From CAIOZA01 sp964464375 (GTDB lineage: Bacteria > Bacteroidota > Ignavibacteria > Kapaibacteriales > UBA2268), in assembly GCA_964464375.1 (NCBI GenBank), contig CAYXFU010000016.1, positions 1 to 64,000 of the forward strand: a stretch of 64,000 bases of DNA, in the 5' to 3' direction. Shown here one piece after another: positions 63,818 to 64,000 of the stretch (its first letter is position 1; every line of letters begins with the position of its first letter). The notes below the pieces were generated by a model. It had not been told where the DNA came from, ran no database searches, and worked only from the letters and a program-made list of their open reading frames with translations. A program made the position numbers and the translations under genes.

Positions 63818-64000
63818 TTTGTAACCTCTCCCAGGATTGGATGAACCGGTAGATCAATATCATCTGAAATATCATCTAAAATATTATTATTCACTCCGAG
63901 TAGCTCTGCCAGTTGCTTCCTGCCACGATATAGTCGTTTCTTCAGTGCATCGAGCGAGCAGTCCTGTATCGTGGTAACTTCGAGCTGAGAGTAACCCATG
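63814..64000 (-). CDS. ECF-type sigma factor, C-terminal region (partial)
   Basis: Runs off the window end. The visible part is region 4: MGYSQLEVTTIQDCSLDALK followed by KRLYRGRKQLAELLG, a helix-turn-helix recognising the -35 element in extracytoplasmic-function sigma factors. It ends with a short acidic tail (DDISDDIDLPVHPILGEVTK) and a TGA overlapping the anti-sigma ATG. The pair is a standard sigma/anti-sigma operon. Region 2 lies outside the window. Confidence 0.8.
   Translation of the reverse strand, partial: MGYSQLEVTTIQDCSLDALKKRLYRGRKQLAELLGVNNNILDDISDDIDLPVHPILGEVTK

Noticed and set aside
1..64000. tRNA genes
   Set aside because: Intergenic regions were read for T-loop motifs (GTTCGAATCC-like) with matching stems and none was convincing.

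Overview
The window is a low-GC bacterial chromosome segment from the Bacteroidota/Chlorobiota (FCB) side of the tree. At least eight secreted proteins end in type IX secretion (T9SS) C-terminal sorting domains, several with the tail GMYFVRIGDKVGKFVKL. Outer-membrane barrels, a TonB receptor, IgGFc-binding and PD40/OmpA proteins support this, as do TAnnTTTG-like promoter boxes. A genuine flagellin argues against a typical Bacteroidetes and for an Ignavibacteria/Kapabacteria-type lineage; that placement is inference. No tRNA, rRNA, CRISPR array, prophage or transposase was found.

Layout. 1-7.2 kb: queC-yjbQ (minus), then pgi, ppk1, a LolC/E-type permease and a secreted OmpA-like protein (plus). 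7.2-10.5 kb: a MITE-like repeat and two tandem paralogous surface proteins sharing an apparently identical 3' segment. 10.7-13.7 kb: scpA, scpB, ricT. 13.8-21.6 kb: a lone flagellin, a dockerin-type T9SS protein, a toxin-antitoxin pair, two T9SS cargo genes and a FlgD-like-tail protein. 21.7-26.1 kb: an AAA ATPase behind a large palindrome and a six-PAS histidine kinase. 26.6-29.8 kb: trmB and pheT. 29.9-36.3 kb: a cysteine-rich probable metal locus (HYC_CC_PP-like protein, TonB receptor, FtrD-like Fe-S/metal protein with a T9SS tail, Ig-like lipoprotein, outer-membrane barrel fused to an HMA domain). 36.4-43.8 kb: an HtrA protease, a WD40-T9SS protein, a GT-C membrane protein, Dabb, GIY-YIG, LOG and adk. 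44.4-46.1 kb: rpmI-rplT-pheS. 46.3-51.3 kb: an isochorismatase-like hydrolase / FAD oxidoreductase / RlmN-like radical SAM operon, a histidine kinase, a GIY-YIG-like protein and a second isochorismatase-like hydrolase. 52-64 kb: a lipoprotein, a DUF2520 protein, a PD40-OmpA protein, a barrel, rsmB-aspartokinase, an IgGFc-binding protein, and an ECF sigma factor with an anti-sigma factor that itself ends in a T9SS tail.

Intergenic space is full of dispersed palindromes and MITE-like repeats of several unrelated families. The most striking observation is that palindromes of these families also sit in frame inside genes, always at the same two loops of the T9SS sorting domain. This recalls Rickettsia palindromic elements, but targets a secretion-signal domain. 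Other leading candidates for an undescribed system are the barrel-HMA metal locus, the radical SAM trio, and the anti-sigma factor carrying a secretion signal, which could sense T9SS function. All functions are assigned by reading the sequence; no database search was run.
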